DNA from: Kingdonia uniflora
Taxonomy: Eukaryota; Streptophyta; Magnoliopsida; Ranunculales; Circaeasteraceae
Assembly (NCBI GenBank): GCA_014058105.1
Contig: JACGCM010002784.1
Span: 930,001-994,000, forward strand
DNA length: 64,000 nt
Reading direction: 5' to 3'
This document shows, one piece after another, positions 11,519 to 22,900 of this stretch (position 1 is the stretch's first letter; each line of letters starts with the position of its first letter). The notes under the pieces are model-generated. The model was not told the DNA's origin. It worked only from the letters and a program-made list of their open reading frames with translations, and made no database searches. The position numbers were made by a program, and so were the translations under genes.

Positions 11519-13173
11519 ACCCGAAAGGACTGATCAAGCATACTATAAGTACGACGGATATGAGTAATAGAGAAAGACAAATGTGTGTGTACCTGAAAGT
11601 GTAAGGGCCTACGAGAGCTAGCCTCCGGAGCGCGAAATGGTATAGTCATCTCAGTCAGAATAGTAGCAGCACGTACGTGTCGTCGAGCCACCCTAGCCGA
11701 CGACTGAAAGATGCCACTCGAATAACCCGCCGCCTGTCGAGAACCCTGTGACCCCAGTCCTCTGGAAGATGATCTTACTAACCTACCCGAGCTACTGTCT
11801 AAACGCCCCATCTGATGGTAAGAAGGAAAAACCTGGAGCTCCTGTGTCTTGCCACTCTGTACATGGATCAGGTCATCCTTCTCGTTCACTGATCTCTGTC
11901 TCTCTCCCCCGGTCATGTCCATCTCCTCCCTCTCCTCAAAACCTTCCTCCCTCTGGTGCTGCCATGTCTGCTCTGTCCCAACCAGCCTCCTACTATCCTC
12001 CGAGGAGAACCCATCCACCTGAACCGTGAGTCGCTCCTCCTCAAAAAACATCTGACGAGAGTATTTGCCTCCCGCCAATCCTGCAAGGGTATCCGTCTCA
12101 TCCTCTCCCGTCCAATGGAATAACTGTCCCCCCGAAGGTCCCCCCAGAATTGGGTTCATAATGTTCTCAAAACCAGTCATCTCATCTACCCTCTGAGTAT
12201 AAGTCTGAGGCCAGGCTGTCAAACCTCCCAAAACCCCCTCCGTCGCCCTCCTCTCCCTAGACCAAAGAGGGGTCTGCTGATCCGTCTGCTCCAAGATCAC
12301 AATAGCCTTACCCTTATCTTGTCTGCTATATCTCGGCGGTGCGGAAAAAGGTTCCCTCTCTCCTGTCTGGATCGGCTCAAGAATACCAGGTACATTGCCT
12401 CGCACCACCTGGTTAGATCCCGCCGGCACCGGTGCCGGATCCCCAAGCCCTGTCTCCCTCTGAGGCGAAAGCCTCCCCTCAACCCCGATACAATCCTCCT
12501 CCAAAGAAACGGTGCACCCAACAGGCCGATGTCCCATTCTGCAGCATCTATCACAGACGTTTACCGCGACCCCCTTATAAATAGTCTCAAAAACAACTTG
12601 GCCTCCTTCGAGTTCCGTCCAGACTGCCGGAGGGAAGGTCCCATAAATGTCCATCAGAATCCTCGCCCGATAACCTTTCTTAGTTACTTTCCGAAACTTC
12701 AGACTGGCTTCTGTAACCATCACTTGCCCCAGATGAGTTCCAAAAGCCACAAGAAACTCAGGTGTACCAAAAAAGGGGTCGTTGATATTGAACCTCACCC
12801 AGAACGGTACAAACTTGAACACAAGAGGAGCAATCGCCATGTGAGCCACATAAGGAAGTAAGATGATAGAATGGCCGAAGGGATTCCATGGTTGATTGAG
12901 AAGCACAAAGTTGCACTAGTAAGCATTTTTAAACTTGATCAGGAAAAACACTTTACCCCCTACCACTCGTTCAAGGAATTGGATGTTCGTAGATGATTCA
13001 AGATTCCAGAAGCTCTTTAGAGCCAGCACAATCTTAGTAAAGCCTCTATCAGTTTCAAAAGACATTGTACCCACCAAGGCAAACCGCCATCGGTTTTCTT
13101 CTACAATAATACTTTCACGAGGGATTGGTACAAAGATTGAGCCTCTCGGTTTTTTAACCGCGAGACGCTCCAT
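11482..13173 (-). pseudogene. LINE ORF1: DUF4283-like nucleic-acid-binding protein
   Basis: The ORF1-type protein of a plant L1 LINE binds element RNA in the ribonucleoprotein particle. The likely start is the ATG at 13173; a single in-frame TAG at 12916-12918 interrupts an otherwise continuous frame of 564 codons. The N-terminal part around the stop (about residues 20-190) matches the DUF4283 pattern (VGGKVFFLIKF, then NQPWNPFGHS and FVPFWVRF). It is followed by a zinc knuckle CDRCCRMGHRPVGC of the CX2CX4HX4C type, then a long Ser/Gly/Arg-rich, probably disordered C-terminus. The frame ends at 11482, overlapping the start of ORF2 (11518) by 37 nt in another frame, the usual tight ORF1-ORF2 arrangement. 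Being broken by only one stop, it is less decayed than ORF2. Confidence 0.85.
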
Positions 13174-13888
13174 ACTACTAACGATTTCTTGAGTTATAGA
13201 AACATAGGACATCAAGTCAAGAAAAAATAGAGGGGTAGTTAAACTCCCACTCACAAATAGTCGTCCAAAACACACGGCCTAAACAGACCAACAGACTACC
13301 CAAATCAAGGAAGTGCGAAGAAAAAAAATGTACAAAAACCCACACAACCCAAACTGCTTTACAAACACTTATTCATAATTTTTACAAGATCAACCCTAGT
13401 GCATATTCAAGAGGTAACAACAACAGTTCTGAAAACACGACTACCCACACCACAAAACCATACAAACAAGGGAACTTCACAAGCAGATATAATAATCCAA
13501 GGATAAACCTAAGAAATAAAGAACCCACCTCTTATCTCCAAAGAAATTGCTGCCAAAACACTGCCACACTTCAAAACCCACCCCACATCATAGAGATCAC
13601 TTGTAACCCTACCAAAACTTGTTCACAAGGACTACCAAGCAGAACAGAAACAACTGGTAGAGAGAGATTGAAACTTCACCAGGAGAAACCCAACTCCTTA
13701 ACCGAATCATTGTTGCATTAAAGACGAATTTTTACACGTTTTAAAACGTGAATCAAAAATGCTTTACCCACGTTTCCCAAACGAATCAACGATTCAAGGA
13801 AACCGAATCGCACCCATTTCCCAAACGGGTTTCCTAGGAAACGCTTGGGAGAGTGGGAAATGCGTTTTCCCGTAACATAGCTTGCCGT

Positions 13889-14152
13889 TCATGATATAAC
13901 TTAAAACTTGTATTTATTTTAAGGTAAAAGGTATAAATTTATATACACTCATGTATACATTCACCGAATTTTTAACCCCCGAATAATTAAAACAAAACGT
14001 TAAAAACTCGTATTTTCATTATACGTATTGTTCCCATTTTATGATTTATTGATCGAATTAAAAAAATTGGAAAACAAATAAAACTCGCATTGTTGTCGAA
14101 CCTTATAAATCCCAATTTCCGAATTGATAACAAGGTTTCAACCAGTTTTCAA
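13889..14152. other. Spacer between hAT and Mutator-like elements
   Basis: AT-rich spacer with no gene. It contains the 11-bp TTGTCGAACCT at 14093-14103, repeated exactly at 15440-15450 on the far side of the next element. The 49 bp between 14103 and the element end have no assigned identity. Confidence 0.4.
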
Positions 14153-15442
14153 CAATTATGAGAATAAATACTACTTTATGCTAACTTTACAAAATCGATA
14201 CTTTGGCAAGCCTCTTCCAAAATCGATACTAAAATTAACAAATCAATAATGGTCCCACCTACTACCCCCTAGCTGTCACCTCTATTCTCTAATATTAAAT
14301 GTTGATGAGCAATCTAATCTACTACAGTAATAAAACTACCAAATCACAAAGATTACTAAACAAATGATAAAGCTATAACAAAAAAATTATAAAGATTTCC
14401 TTAAGAATGACAAAGTTCTGGCAAAACAAATGACAAATACTACACAACAAATGAGAAACTATCCCTGCTAAAGTTGTTGAGTCTATTCCCTATTATGACT
14501 ACCTACCTCTTAAAAGTAACTATAACTTTTTATATTCCTGCATTTAATCATTGACAAAGACTTTTAGTAATAAACAATATAACAAAAGTAGGTAAAATTA
14601 ATAAACAAAATAAAATAAAATTGGGTTGGTCTTTTATAAGCTGCCAAACAGGGCTTAACAAACCCATTTGTTTAGTTTCATTTAAATTTTTAGTGATTGA
14701 TCACCAATACTTATTAAAAGTAACTGTCATTTGTTATTTGTTTAAAACAATTTGTCATTTGTTTTTGGAAAAACTATCATCTATTTTGTTAAAATATATC
14801 ATTTGTCATTCAATACAGTTATCGTAGCTCTATAATGTAAATTATTTTATGAAATAGTCACGAGAGATAAAGAGGTTGACAAAAATTAAGAGGAGATGTC
14901 TTTTTTTTTTGTCCTCAAACAACTAGATTTGTCATATGTTATTAAACTTTACAACACTGTCATTTGTCATTTATTTGAAAGAATTTATCATTTGTTTTTG
15001 GAAAAACTATCATTTGTTTTGGTAAAACATATCATTTGTCATTTAATACAATTATTATAGTTGTATTGAAACAAATGTCAAAGTTTTTTGAATAAATGAC
15101 AAAGTTATGGTAAAACAAATGCAAATAATTATGAACAAATGAAAAACTTCTGGGAAAATAAATGACAGATTTCTGGACAAATGAGAAAGTTCTGAAAAAA
15201 TAAATGACAAATATTTTTTAACAAATGACATTGATTGCTGATATAATGACAAAGTTTTGTTGAACAAATGACATAATTTTCTGAACAAATGGTAAATAAC
15301 ATATGGTAATAACACGTGGCGTGATGTATTATTTTTAAATGAGTTTTAATTTTTTATTTATTTCGGAAGTGACATTCGTATTTGTGGAGCCCAAAAACAT
15401 GTGGTTGTCTCTATAATAAAATAATATTTATTCTCATAATTG
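14153..15442. mobile_element. Non-autonomous Mutator-like element of the Ulp1-MULE family
   Basis: The ends are inverted: left CAATTATGAGAATAAATACT (14153-14172), right its near-perfect reverse complement ending about 15442. The left 200 bp (AAAATCGATACTTTGGCAAGC region, a CTACCCCCTAG block, then ATTACTAAACAAATGAT) match in inverted orientation the MULE terminus at 43600-43833. The right 130 bp (GTGACATTCGTATTTGTGG, AAAAACATGTGGTTGTCT) match 60345-60470. The interior is made of CAAATGACAAA-type repeats (14380-14480 and 14930-15300) and has no coding sequence. It is best read as a deletion derivative keeping both ends of the larger element at 43851-60570 and the adjacent terminus. A 10-11-bp direct repeat (TGTCGAACCT) lies at 15441-15450 and at 14094-14103, but 49 bp separate the left copy from the left end, so it is only a possible target duplication. 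Confidence 0.7.
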
Positions 15443-15459
15443 TCGAACCTGGAAATACG

Positions 15460-16388
15460 AGTTTGGATTTGCCAACCCTCCCTAACAAAGGGTTGCAACA
15501 ACCCTCTCTCTCATTGGCTAGAGACTTAACGGGTGTTAAATAAAAGAGTTTTCTTTTTTCTAATTTCTATATTTATAAGATTTTCTAAGAAGATAAAATT
15601 CTCCCCCGATTTTCTCTATAAACACTATCTCTCGCATGCATTCTCCTCCGTCGCACATCAGAAAATAATTAGCAATTAAGGTAAATAACTTTTCAATATC
15701 CATGGTTATTGTACACATGCAGAAACATAGTTAGAAAATATGTTATTATGCCGAGAGTGAATTAATTTCCAAAAGTGAAGCTTCATGGGAGAATTACACG
15801 GGTATAAAACAGCCAAGTCCAACACAATGTTTGCTCTTGCAATAATTTTGTTCCATGAGAATATGTATATCTCTTTCTATAGGAGTCAAACATGTTTTTG
15901 TGTGATGCTAATACAGTTGCATTGCATTTTGAGTAGATACCCCTTACGCTTTTTGCAATTGAGAAATCCAATCTCATTTTTCACACTACGAACCCCATTG
16001 ATGGTTCTTGTTTCACATAGTAAGTTTAACTCCGTGAGCACCCATCTTACTGAATCTCATGTACGAAAACAATTCAATATTAAACATCATCTACCGCCTT
16101 AAATCTTCACACTTGTATTTAATGAAATATAAACATATTTTTTAATCAAATCATTTTTAATCTGGACCCTGCTCTTCCATAAAAAAAATTACTCCATCAA
16201 ATTCAGAGAAGCTAAAAAAAAGCAAAAAAAGAAGACAAGAGGAGAGAGAAAGTAGAGAGAATTTAGTGGAGATTTCTCCCGGGAAATCTTGTAAACATAG
16301 AGCTTTAAAGAAGAAAACCTCTTTAATAACTTCGATCAAATCTCTAGCCAATAAGAGCCATGAGTGAGGGTTGGCAAATCCGGACTCT
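15460..16388. mobile_element. Mutator-like MITE with long TIRs in the metacaspase promoter
   Basis: The left end (AGTTTGGATTTGCCAACCCT from 15460) and the right end (the inverted copy finishing at 16388) carry related terminal inverted repeats that can be followed for about 150 bp. Shared blocks include ATTGGCTAGAGA, AAAGAGTTTTCTT/AAAGAGGTTTTCTT, AAGATTT and ATTCTC. Flanks are GGAAATACG (15451-15459) and AGAAATACC (16389-16397), 7 of 9 identical, consistent with the 9-bp duplication of Mutator-like elements. The interior has no recognisable gene. The right end is only about 200 bp from the metacaspase start codon, so the element probably forms part of that promoter or 5' untranslated region. 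Confidence 0.6.
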
Positions 16389-16514
16389 AGAAATACCTTT
16401 CAATAGCTCTCTTCATTCGTTTTCACAAACCCGCGTACGTATAAGACATCCCACCTAAACGCGGACAAAAATAATTTTCCTTTTTGCTGCACCTTTCTTT
16501 TGTTTTTTATTTGA

Positions 16515-16532
16515 CCTCTCTCTCTCTCTCTC
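16515..16532. repeat. CT microsatellite in the metacaspase 5' leader
   Basis: A run of CT dinucleotides lies 54 bp before the start codon. CT-rich tracts are common just downstream of plant transcription starts; a regulatory role is only inferred. Confidence 0.7.
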
Positions 16533-16585
16533 CAAAGTCCACCATTCTCCCAAATCTCAAATTCTCTTTTAGGTGTTTGTAAACG

Positions 16586-16946
16586 ATGTACAACAACAAC
16601 AACATGATGTTAGTAAACTGCTCTAATTGCAGAACCCCTCTCCAAATCCCTCATGGAGCCAAATCAATTCGATGCGCTTTATGTCAAGCCATCACACGCA
16701 TCGCTTCCGATCCAAGAGACCTCCTCCTCCCTCACCACAATTCCCAATCTACTCCATCTCCCTACAATCACGCGCCCCCGGGCCCACCACCTTCCCCTCA
16801 TGGACGCAAGAAGGCGGTCATCTGCGGTATATCGTATAAGTACTCGCGGCATGAGCTCAAAGGGTGTATTAATGATGCCAAGTGTATGCGGTACCTTCTT
16901 ATTAATCGGTTTAAGTTCCCCGATGCGTCCATCCTTATGCTTACTG
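16586..16946 (+). CDS. Metacaspase exon 1 (LSD1 finger, start of p20)
   Basis: Starts at ATG 16586 and covers residues 1-120 plus one base of codon 121. It encodes the zinc finger CSNCRTPLQIP...RCALC, the proline-rich linker (PPGPPPSPHGRKKAV) and the first p20 strands (VICGISYKY, GCINDAKCMRYLLI, ILMLT). The donor is ACTG|GTACAC at 16946/16947. The open frame runs on a little into the intron to 17011, but homology stops at the splice site. Confidence 0.92.
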
Positions 16947-19900
16947 GTACACCCCTTTATGTGTTGTTTATATGTTGTAGTCGCGGTATTGTGTTGGTAA
17001 TGAAATGCTAAGCTTAGTTTTTTTTAGGTACAATAGGAGTTGGTCATTAGTTGTACAGTGAGTCATACTGAAACATGGCGATGGAGTCAATTATTTATTA
17101 TTTTCTTATAAATACTAGTAAACCGGGTGCCGGTGGGGCGTCCTTCAATATACCTTGACGAAGGCCATAAGATAGGGGGACAAATATAGTAATTTCTATA
17201 AATCTAACAATCCCGCCCATGTCCACTGAGCAAATGAAGATATTCCACACCTGTATTATGTGTCCTTCGATCTACATCACATATTACAGACCTGCCTGGG
17301 CTGTAATCTTTGAGTTTGTGTACTGGAAGGGTTTTTCCCAGGAACTTGGACTGCTAGTGAAGGACCAAGTTTTGGAAGTCGTTTAGGATAACCAACTGTC
17401 ACTGCAAGCAATGGAACCCGTGGCTCTAATGAGAGAAACGCAATTTATAGCGGATTGTCCACTTTCGTATCCCCAACTAAACTTTGTCATCCCCCTAGTA
17501 AAAACCTGGTGTCAGATTTCTTAGGTGTTGTAGTTCCTTGTAAAAGTGATCTCCTGGAAGATCCGCGGCGTAGGCTACTCCTAACTCTACAACCCTTTCC
17601 TCCTCGAGGAAAGAAAATAAAGAAAAGGAGGTCCAGGCCCAACTCCCTCCTCGCAAATCATTCGATCACCTGTGTTTGAAGTAATCATTAAGAGGAACTC
17701 CTCGCAACTTTTTTATTTATAAGGGAACATGCATCTACACCAACAAGCTAATCATTTTTGTTTTACTTTTAACTGTCCAGTTTCCCATATTTCTAACTCA
17801 GTCATTTATAAGTTTGGATTCACTTACACCAGTTTTACTAAATAAACATTTACTTATAGCTGGATAACCCGCAAATACTCTTATTATACTGCCAATTCAA
17901 GAAACATGAAGTATGTTTTCCTTGCTGCAATCTACTGCATATAGGAATAAAGAGTCATTGATTATATCAGCACAAAGTTTGGATCCCCTGCAGGCATGAC
18001 ACTCGTGGAAATAAAAAATTTAAGAAACAAATATTTTTAATGATTTGGAAAGATAATGAGAATTATATAGAGATTTGGAAGTACTAAAACTTTCCAAAGC
18101 ACGAAAGCACAATTAATTTGCAATGAAACCTCCTTTCCTGTTCACAATAGCTTTCCAAAGGAAAAATGGTATTGAAACTATTCACTTTCCAAACCCAAAT
18201 ATATTAATGGGGCATTTGAATCCACAACATACACAGTGACTCCTCATTTCATTAAGTTTTCAAAATCCAAACCATTGAAATGGCAATGATTAAGAAAATC
18301 GAACTCTGGTAGATTGAGTCTCTGAGACTACTAGTCTCTTACTCAGTAGGAAATAAAGCAAGAAAAAAGCTAAACAAAATTCTAATAGATGGTTTTGGTT
18401 TGTATTAATTGTTATCATTTTGAATATAAAGATTATATGGTTTTCTGGATATCAAAGTATTTGGAGAAATATAAATATTATTTTGACAACGGATGGTTTT
18501 CTCCCATTGTTATTGCGTCTCTCTCTCTCTCTCTCTGCGTGTGTGTGTGTGGTGGAAGAGATGAATTTAGAGAATCATGAATTAACAAGCATGAGGTGCT
18601 AGTTACATGTTCCAGTTACAAACCCACCAGATACCAAATCAATAAGATTTGCAATATGTCAAGCATTGACTAAAAACACGGATCCACCTAAGCGGTTCTC
18701 TTCCTCGCGTAATTCTAAAGCCACTTCTTCTACAATGAACAATTACATGGTGCTAGTTAAATGTTCGAGCTGTAGAACCCCTCTGCCAATCCTACCAGGT
18801 GCTAAATCAATCAAATGTGCTCTATCTCAAGCTTGACAAAAATCTCTGATCCACATAGGCGGCCCTCCTCTTCTAGGGATATTCAAGCCATACCTGCATT
18901 GGCTCCATCTTCATCACCGCACAATCATGCTCCGCCAGGTCCACCACCTTCGCCTCACGACCGCAATAAGGACGTCAGGACTCTAGTGAAGAACAGTAGG
19001 CCGGCCTAGACTTACCCTACTTCGTAGACTAGTATCTAGCACATCAATTTGGTATCGGCTTTCCCCAAAAACTCAGATTGTATCAATGATGCTAAGTGTA
19101 TGCGTTACCTCCTCATAAATCATTCAAGTTTTCCAAATCGTAGATCCTCATGCTCACCGGTACCATACTAACTATTAAGTATTACCGCAAACTTCTCTTC
19201 GGATTTATTACCTAGTGTTGTTTGGTTGGGGTAAGATTCGTTTGGTTTAGGTTGTTGCAGTAAATATATATTCTTATTGGCATCAGTAAAGAGTAGCTCT
19301 GGTTTCTCTAAATAAATCTTATAAAGATAAAGAATGACCAACATGTATGCTTTGTTTATCTATTAGTATTTAAGGTTTTGGTTGCTAATGAAATGTTAGT
19401 TTGTTTTATTATGATTTTGGAGATGAAATACAGGATCTCTCATTTTATATTTTTCCATTTTTGTTCTTCTCTTTGCATGATATGCTGAGCCAAACCAAAA
19501 TTTTCTCTTCAATTTTGGAAGTTGTCTTCAAGTACAATTTCATTTTCTAATGATTGAAGCTGTATGAGTTTTTTTTTCTTGCAAAATAAGCATAAACATT
19601 GTATAAAACCCCCAAAAGGGAGAAAAGAGCAAAAATGCAAAGTACTCCCTAAAGAAAACGGCAGACAATCCAACAAATTGGACTTTCTCAACCCCACATC
19701 CTAATCTGCATGAACAAAATTAATCAAAACGGATTTTTTTTTAAAGGGGTCCTCAATATCATATAAAAATTGAGGCCTGCCTACAAGCTTTTCTTTAACA
19801 CACTTAACTAGATAGCATCCTTTCTTAAACATTTTATCTGCACTGAAATTGACCTCCCCCCATGTTTAGGAAAATCTGACTTGAACCAAGAATTTCTTGA

Positions 19901-22900
19901 GTTTTCTCCATTCTGCTTTCAAAGGCCAACTGGCCAAGGTACAATGTCATTAATAAAAGCTGCAACAACAGCTGTAAAATCTGATTCTGCCCAAGCATTT
20001 CTCCAACCCCATCTCAACAGCCCAAAAAGCCCATCCAAAATAGCATCACATCCTGCCACAAAATTTGTGACAATACCTAGTGCATGAATAACAGTATCTA
20101 ACACAGTTTCTTTATAATCTCTAAACACAGTCATCAAACAAAACATTCTCTCAAAAGTTATCAAACAAAGCTGAATTTCTAGCTAACCAAATGCCTTTTA
20201 GAGACCCCCATTCAGCAGCTAACCAAAGGTCTTTGAGTTGAGTATTGAAAGCTATAGATCTTAGCAACATGGCCTTCAACTCAAGCTTCACACTATCACA
20301 TTGAAACAAAGCCATCACCCACACCGTACACTTCCTGAAAAGATGTCCCATAGACTCATCACTCTCTTTACAACAGTTACAAATAGAGAATAAAGAAAAC
20401 CCCCTTTTGATGAAAAATTCATCAGTAGGGACAACATTATGGCAGATCCTCCAGCCTAAGGCAGAGTATCTGGGGTGTATGCACTTCCTCTAGACATACT
20501 TTCCCACCATTTGACTGTTGACTTTTCTCTAATGGTATTGAAAGCAGACTTACATGAGAACATACCCTTTGGATCAGGAATCAGATTCTAATGTCGTTCT
20601 CTGCCCTCATCAATTCTAATCTGATCATAAACCACATTTGCTTTATTCAGAATATCAAGTTGCTCCCTATTAGGGCTGTACACTCTGGTCGGATCGGCCT
20701 GGGTTCCAGCACAGCCTGATCTAGTCCAAAACCCAAATCAGAACCGAACAAACACTAAAATCAATGGGTTACTACACAATTAGTTTCTTTCCCAAAACTC
20801 TAACCTCATTAATACAAACCCCCAAATCTTCAAAACCTAATAATTGAATCACTACCTCCTACTCCTTCTCCAATCACCGTTAATGGCGCTAAAGAGGATG
20901 AGATTCGAGCCAAATTGAAGTTCTTGGGTCGATAGTCGAGAAGAAGTTTGTAGATGCCGATCTGGTACAAAGATCATTGTTGGTTGCTAATGAAGGATCT
21001 TATGTTAGATGTAGAGATTATTATTAGAATGGTTTGTACAAGGATGAGATGGAGTTGTAGGGAATCTAGGGATGAAGAAAGTCTGAGAGAGAGAGAGAGG
21101 AGTTTGTGTTTTCAAATACCCTAAATCCAGTTCGGGTTTGGCGGGTTAACCTGAGCCCTAAACCGAATCCAAATCGGTAACATCCGGGTTTGTAAACTCC
21201 AAACCGAACCCGATCTGATTGACCCCCAAAATCAGACTGAACCGGTTGGTTTGGGTTTGTTTGGCCCGGTTTCTCGGGTTTCGGTGAACAACTCTACTCC
21301 CTATCAAATTTAAAATCATCATTCTCAATCATAGTAGCCAGATTAGGTGCAACTTTGCTCTAGTTTTTTCTCTCTGCGGGCAACAGATCACTAACAACAC
21401 CCACTTGCGACCTATTACCCTTCCAGAGATCAATTTCCAAACCATTACACACAATCCAGCTGTTGTACATCATAATATCAGTAATAACTTTGCTCAAACA
21501 CCTCCACAGAGAAAATCCTTTAGTGTAGTGATTGCTTCCCCAAACTTGTTAAAAAAATTAGCTTTCATAAAAGAAGCCCAATCATTGGTGGATGTTAGAA
21601 TGGACCACGCTCGTTTCATCAACATTGTTGTTTTCATCTCTCTCAAGCCTCTTAATCCCAGTGCACCTTCACTATAGGGTCGTAAATCATCTTCCAGGCC
21701 ACATGCACCTTCTTAACTTCAGGGTTTCCACTCCACTACAAATTCTTGAGAATTTTCTCTCCTTTTATGACACTTTGGGGCCTAAAATAGATTCTTATTT
21801 AGAGGAATATTGTTTAAGACTTATTTAATGAGGATAATTCTACCTTGAAGAGATAACATTTTTCCTCCCCACCCACTTGCCCTTCTTCTAATAGCTTTAA
21901 CTAAAGGCATAGTAGTGCTTTTAAGGATGGTGCCCTTTAGCCAAGTGTATACCCAAATATCTCATGGGTAATTTACCCTTTGTAAAGTTGAAGATACTGT
22001 ATGGGTACAATGTAGATTAGCTTATGTTAATAATATTGCTTATAGTTTCGAAATTATAAATTCTTCTGCGCATGAATAAATTGCAGACACGGAATAACAT
22101 TTAGGGCTAATGGTAGTTAGTGTGTGGGAAGTTTTCTATGCCTTTTTTTTCGTTAAATAAAATAATAGCCTTTCAAGATGTAGTTGGTAAAAATCTTTTA
22201 CGCATAGTGAATTTCAGATCTTATTATGCACATAGGTTTGGGGAAGGAGAACAAACAAATTTGATGCGACAACCAACATAGGAAAGAGATTCATCCGTAA
22301 ACAAAAATTTGATCTCTCACTTGTCATCGATTCACAGTACTACCCTAGTCTCTATCACAAAGAGCATGTGTAGGGGCGTGATTTCGTAGAGGGGAGATCA
22401 CACTGTTACACCTTGAGGGTTATCTTCGGTTAGAGGTTTAATCAAATATATATGACAAAAATAAGAAGGATTATTGTGTTAACATACTTGCGTAGAGTCC
22501 ATGAATAGGTATTCTCCATGACCTCTAGCGAGGATTTGAATAGAAGATTGCATATATAGATTTAGGTTACAGTTCGAATCAAGTGAGGTCTAAGGGTACT
22601 CAAAGGTTGGTGATATTGGAGGGGTTTGGATAGAGTTTTTCTAACCTCTTCATGGCTCCTCATTTTTCCTATTTATAGGAGATAGAAAAAGGCGAGTCAT
22701 CATGCGAGGTCAGATTACATGTATATCCTTTGGGGTAGTTGTCCCGTACATGAAATTGGTTCTGACACTGCAACTGTTTGGCGGCTTATTTTTACTGTTC
22801 TGTCTGGTGAACTGGCTGTCAGGTATGTCTGCCTTCGACCATGCACTAATATGGTCAAACATTTCTGGGTCTTATGCTGGATTCTGATGCTGATCGATTG

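Larger units (their letters stand above)
7334..13704 (-). mobile_element. L1-type LINE, near full length, decayed
   Basis: A 6.4-kb non-LTR retrotransposon on the - strand, flanked by an 11-bp target duplication AATCATTGTTG (7323-7333 and 13705-13715). In transcript order it has a 5' leader (about 13704-13174), ORF1 with a DUF4283-like domain and CCHC knuckle, and ORF2 with endonuclease, reverse transcriptase, zf-RVT and RNase H. A short A-rich 3' tail shows as a T-rich run at 7334-7343 on the + strand. Target duplication and tail fix both ends, so the element is complete rather than 5'-truncated. ORF2 has at least two frameshifts and several stops, ORF1 has one stop; it cannot move by itself. 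It sits inside the hAT-type MITE 6979-13880 and is therefore younger than it. Confidence 0.92.
6979..13880. mobile_element. hAT-type MITE split by a LINE
   Basis: The element begins CTATGTTAC (6979-6987) and ends with the inverted copy GTAACATAG (13872-13880). It is flanked by perfect 8-bp direct repeats CTTGCCGT at 6971-6978 and 13881-13888, the duplication length of the hAT superfamily. The outer parts (6979-7333 and 13716-13880) are rich in AAACG/CGTTT sub-terminal motifs in both orientations, as hAT ends often are. Removing the nested LINE (7334-13704) and one copy of its target repeat leaves about 520 bp with no coding capacity, so the original was a non-autonomous MITE-size element. Superfamily is inferred from duplication length and terminal structure, not from a transposase. 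Confidence 0.75.

Noticed and set aside
11748..12861. Open frames on the + strand opposite LINE ORF1, up to 180 codons
   Set aside because: Antisense shadows of the ORF1 coding sequence with no family features.
16586..19170. Two separate functional metacaspase genes
   Set aside because: The second exon-1-like copy has a stop after the finger, a lost zinc Cys and indels, and no second set of catalytic exons exists.
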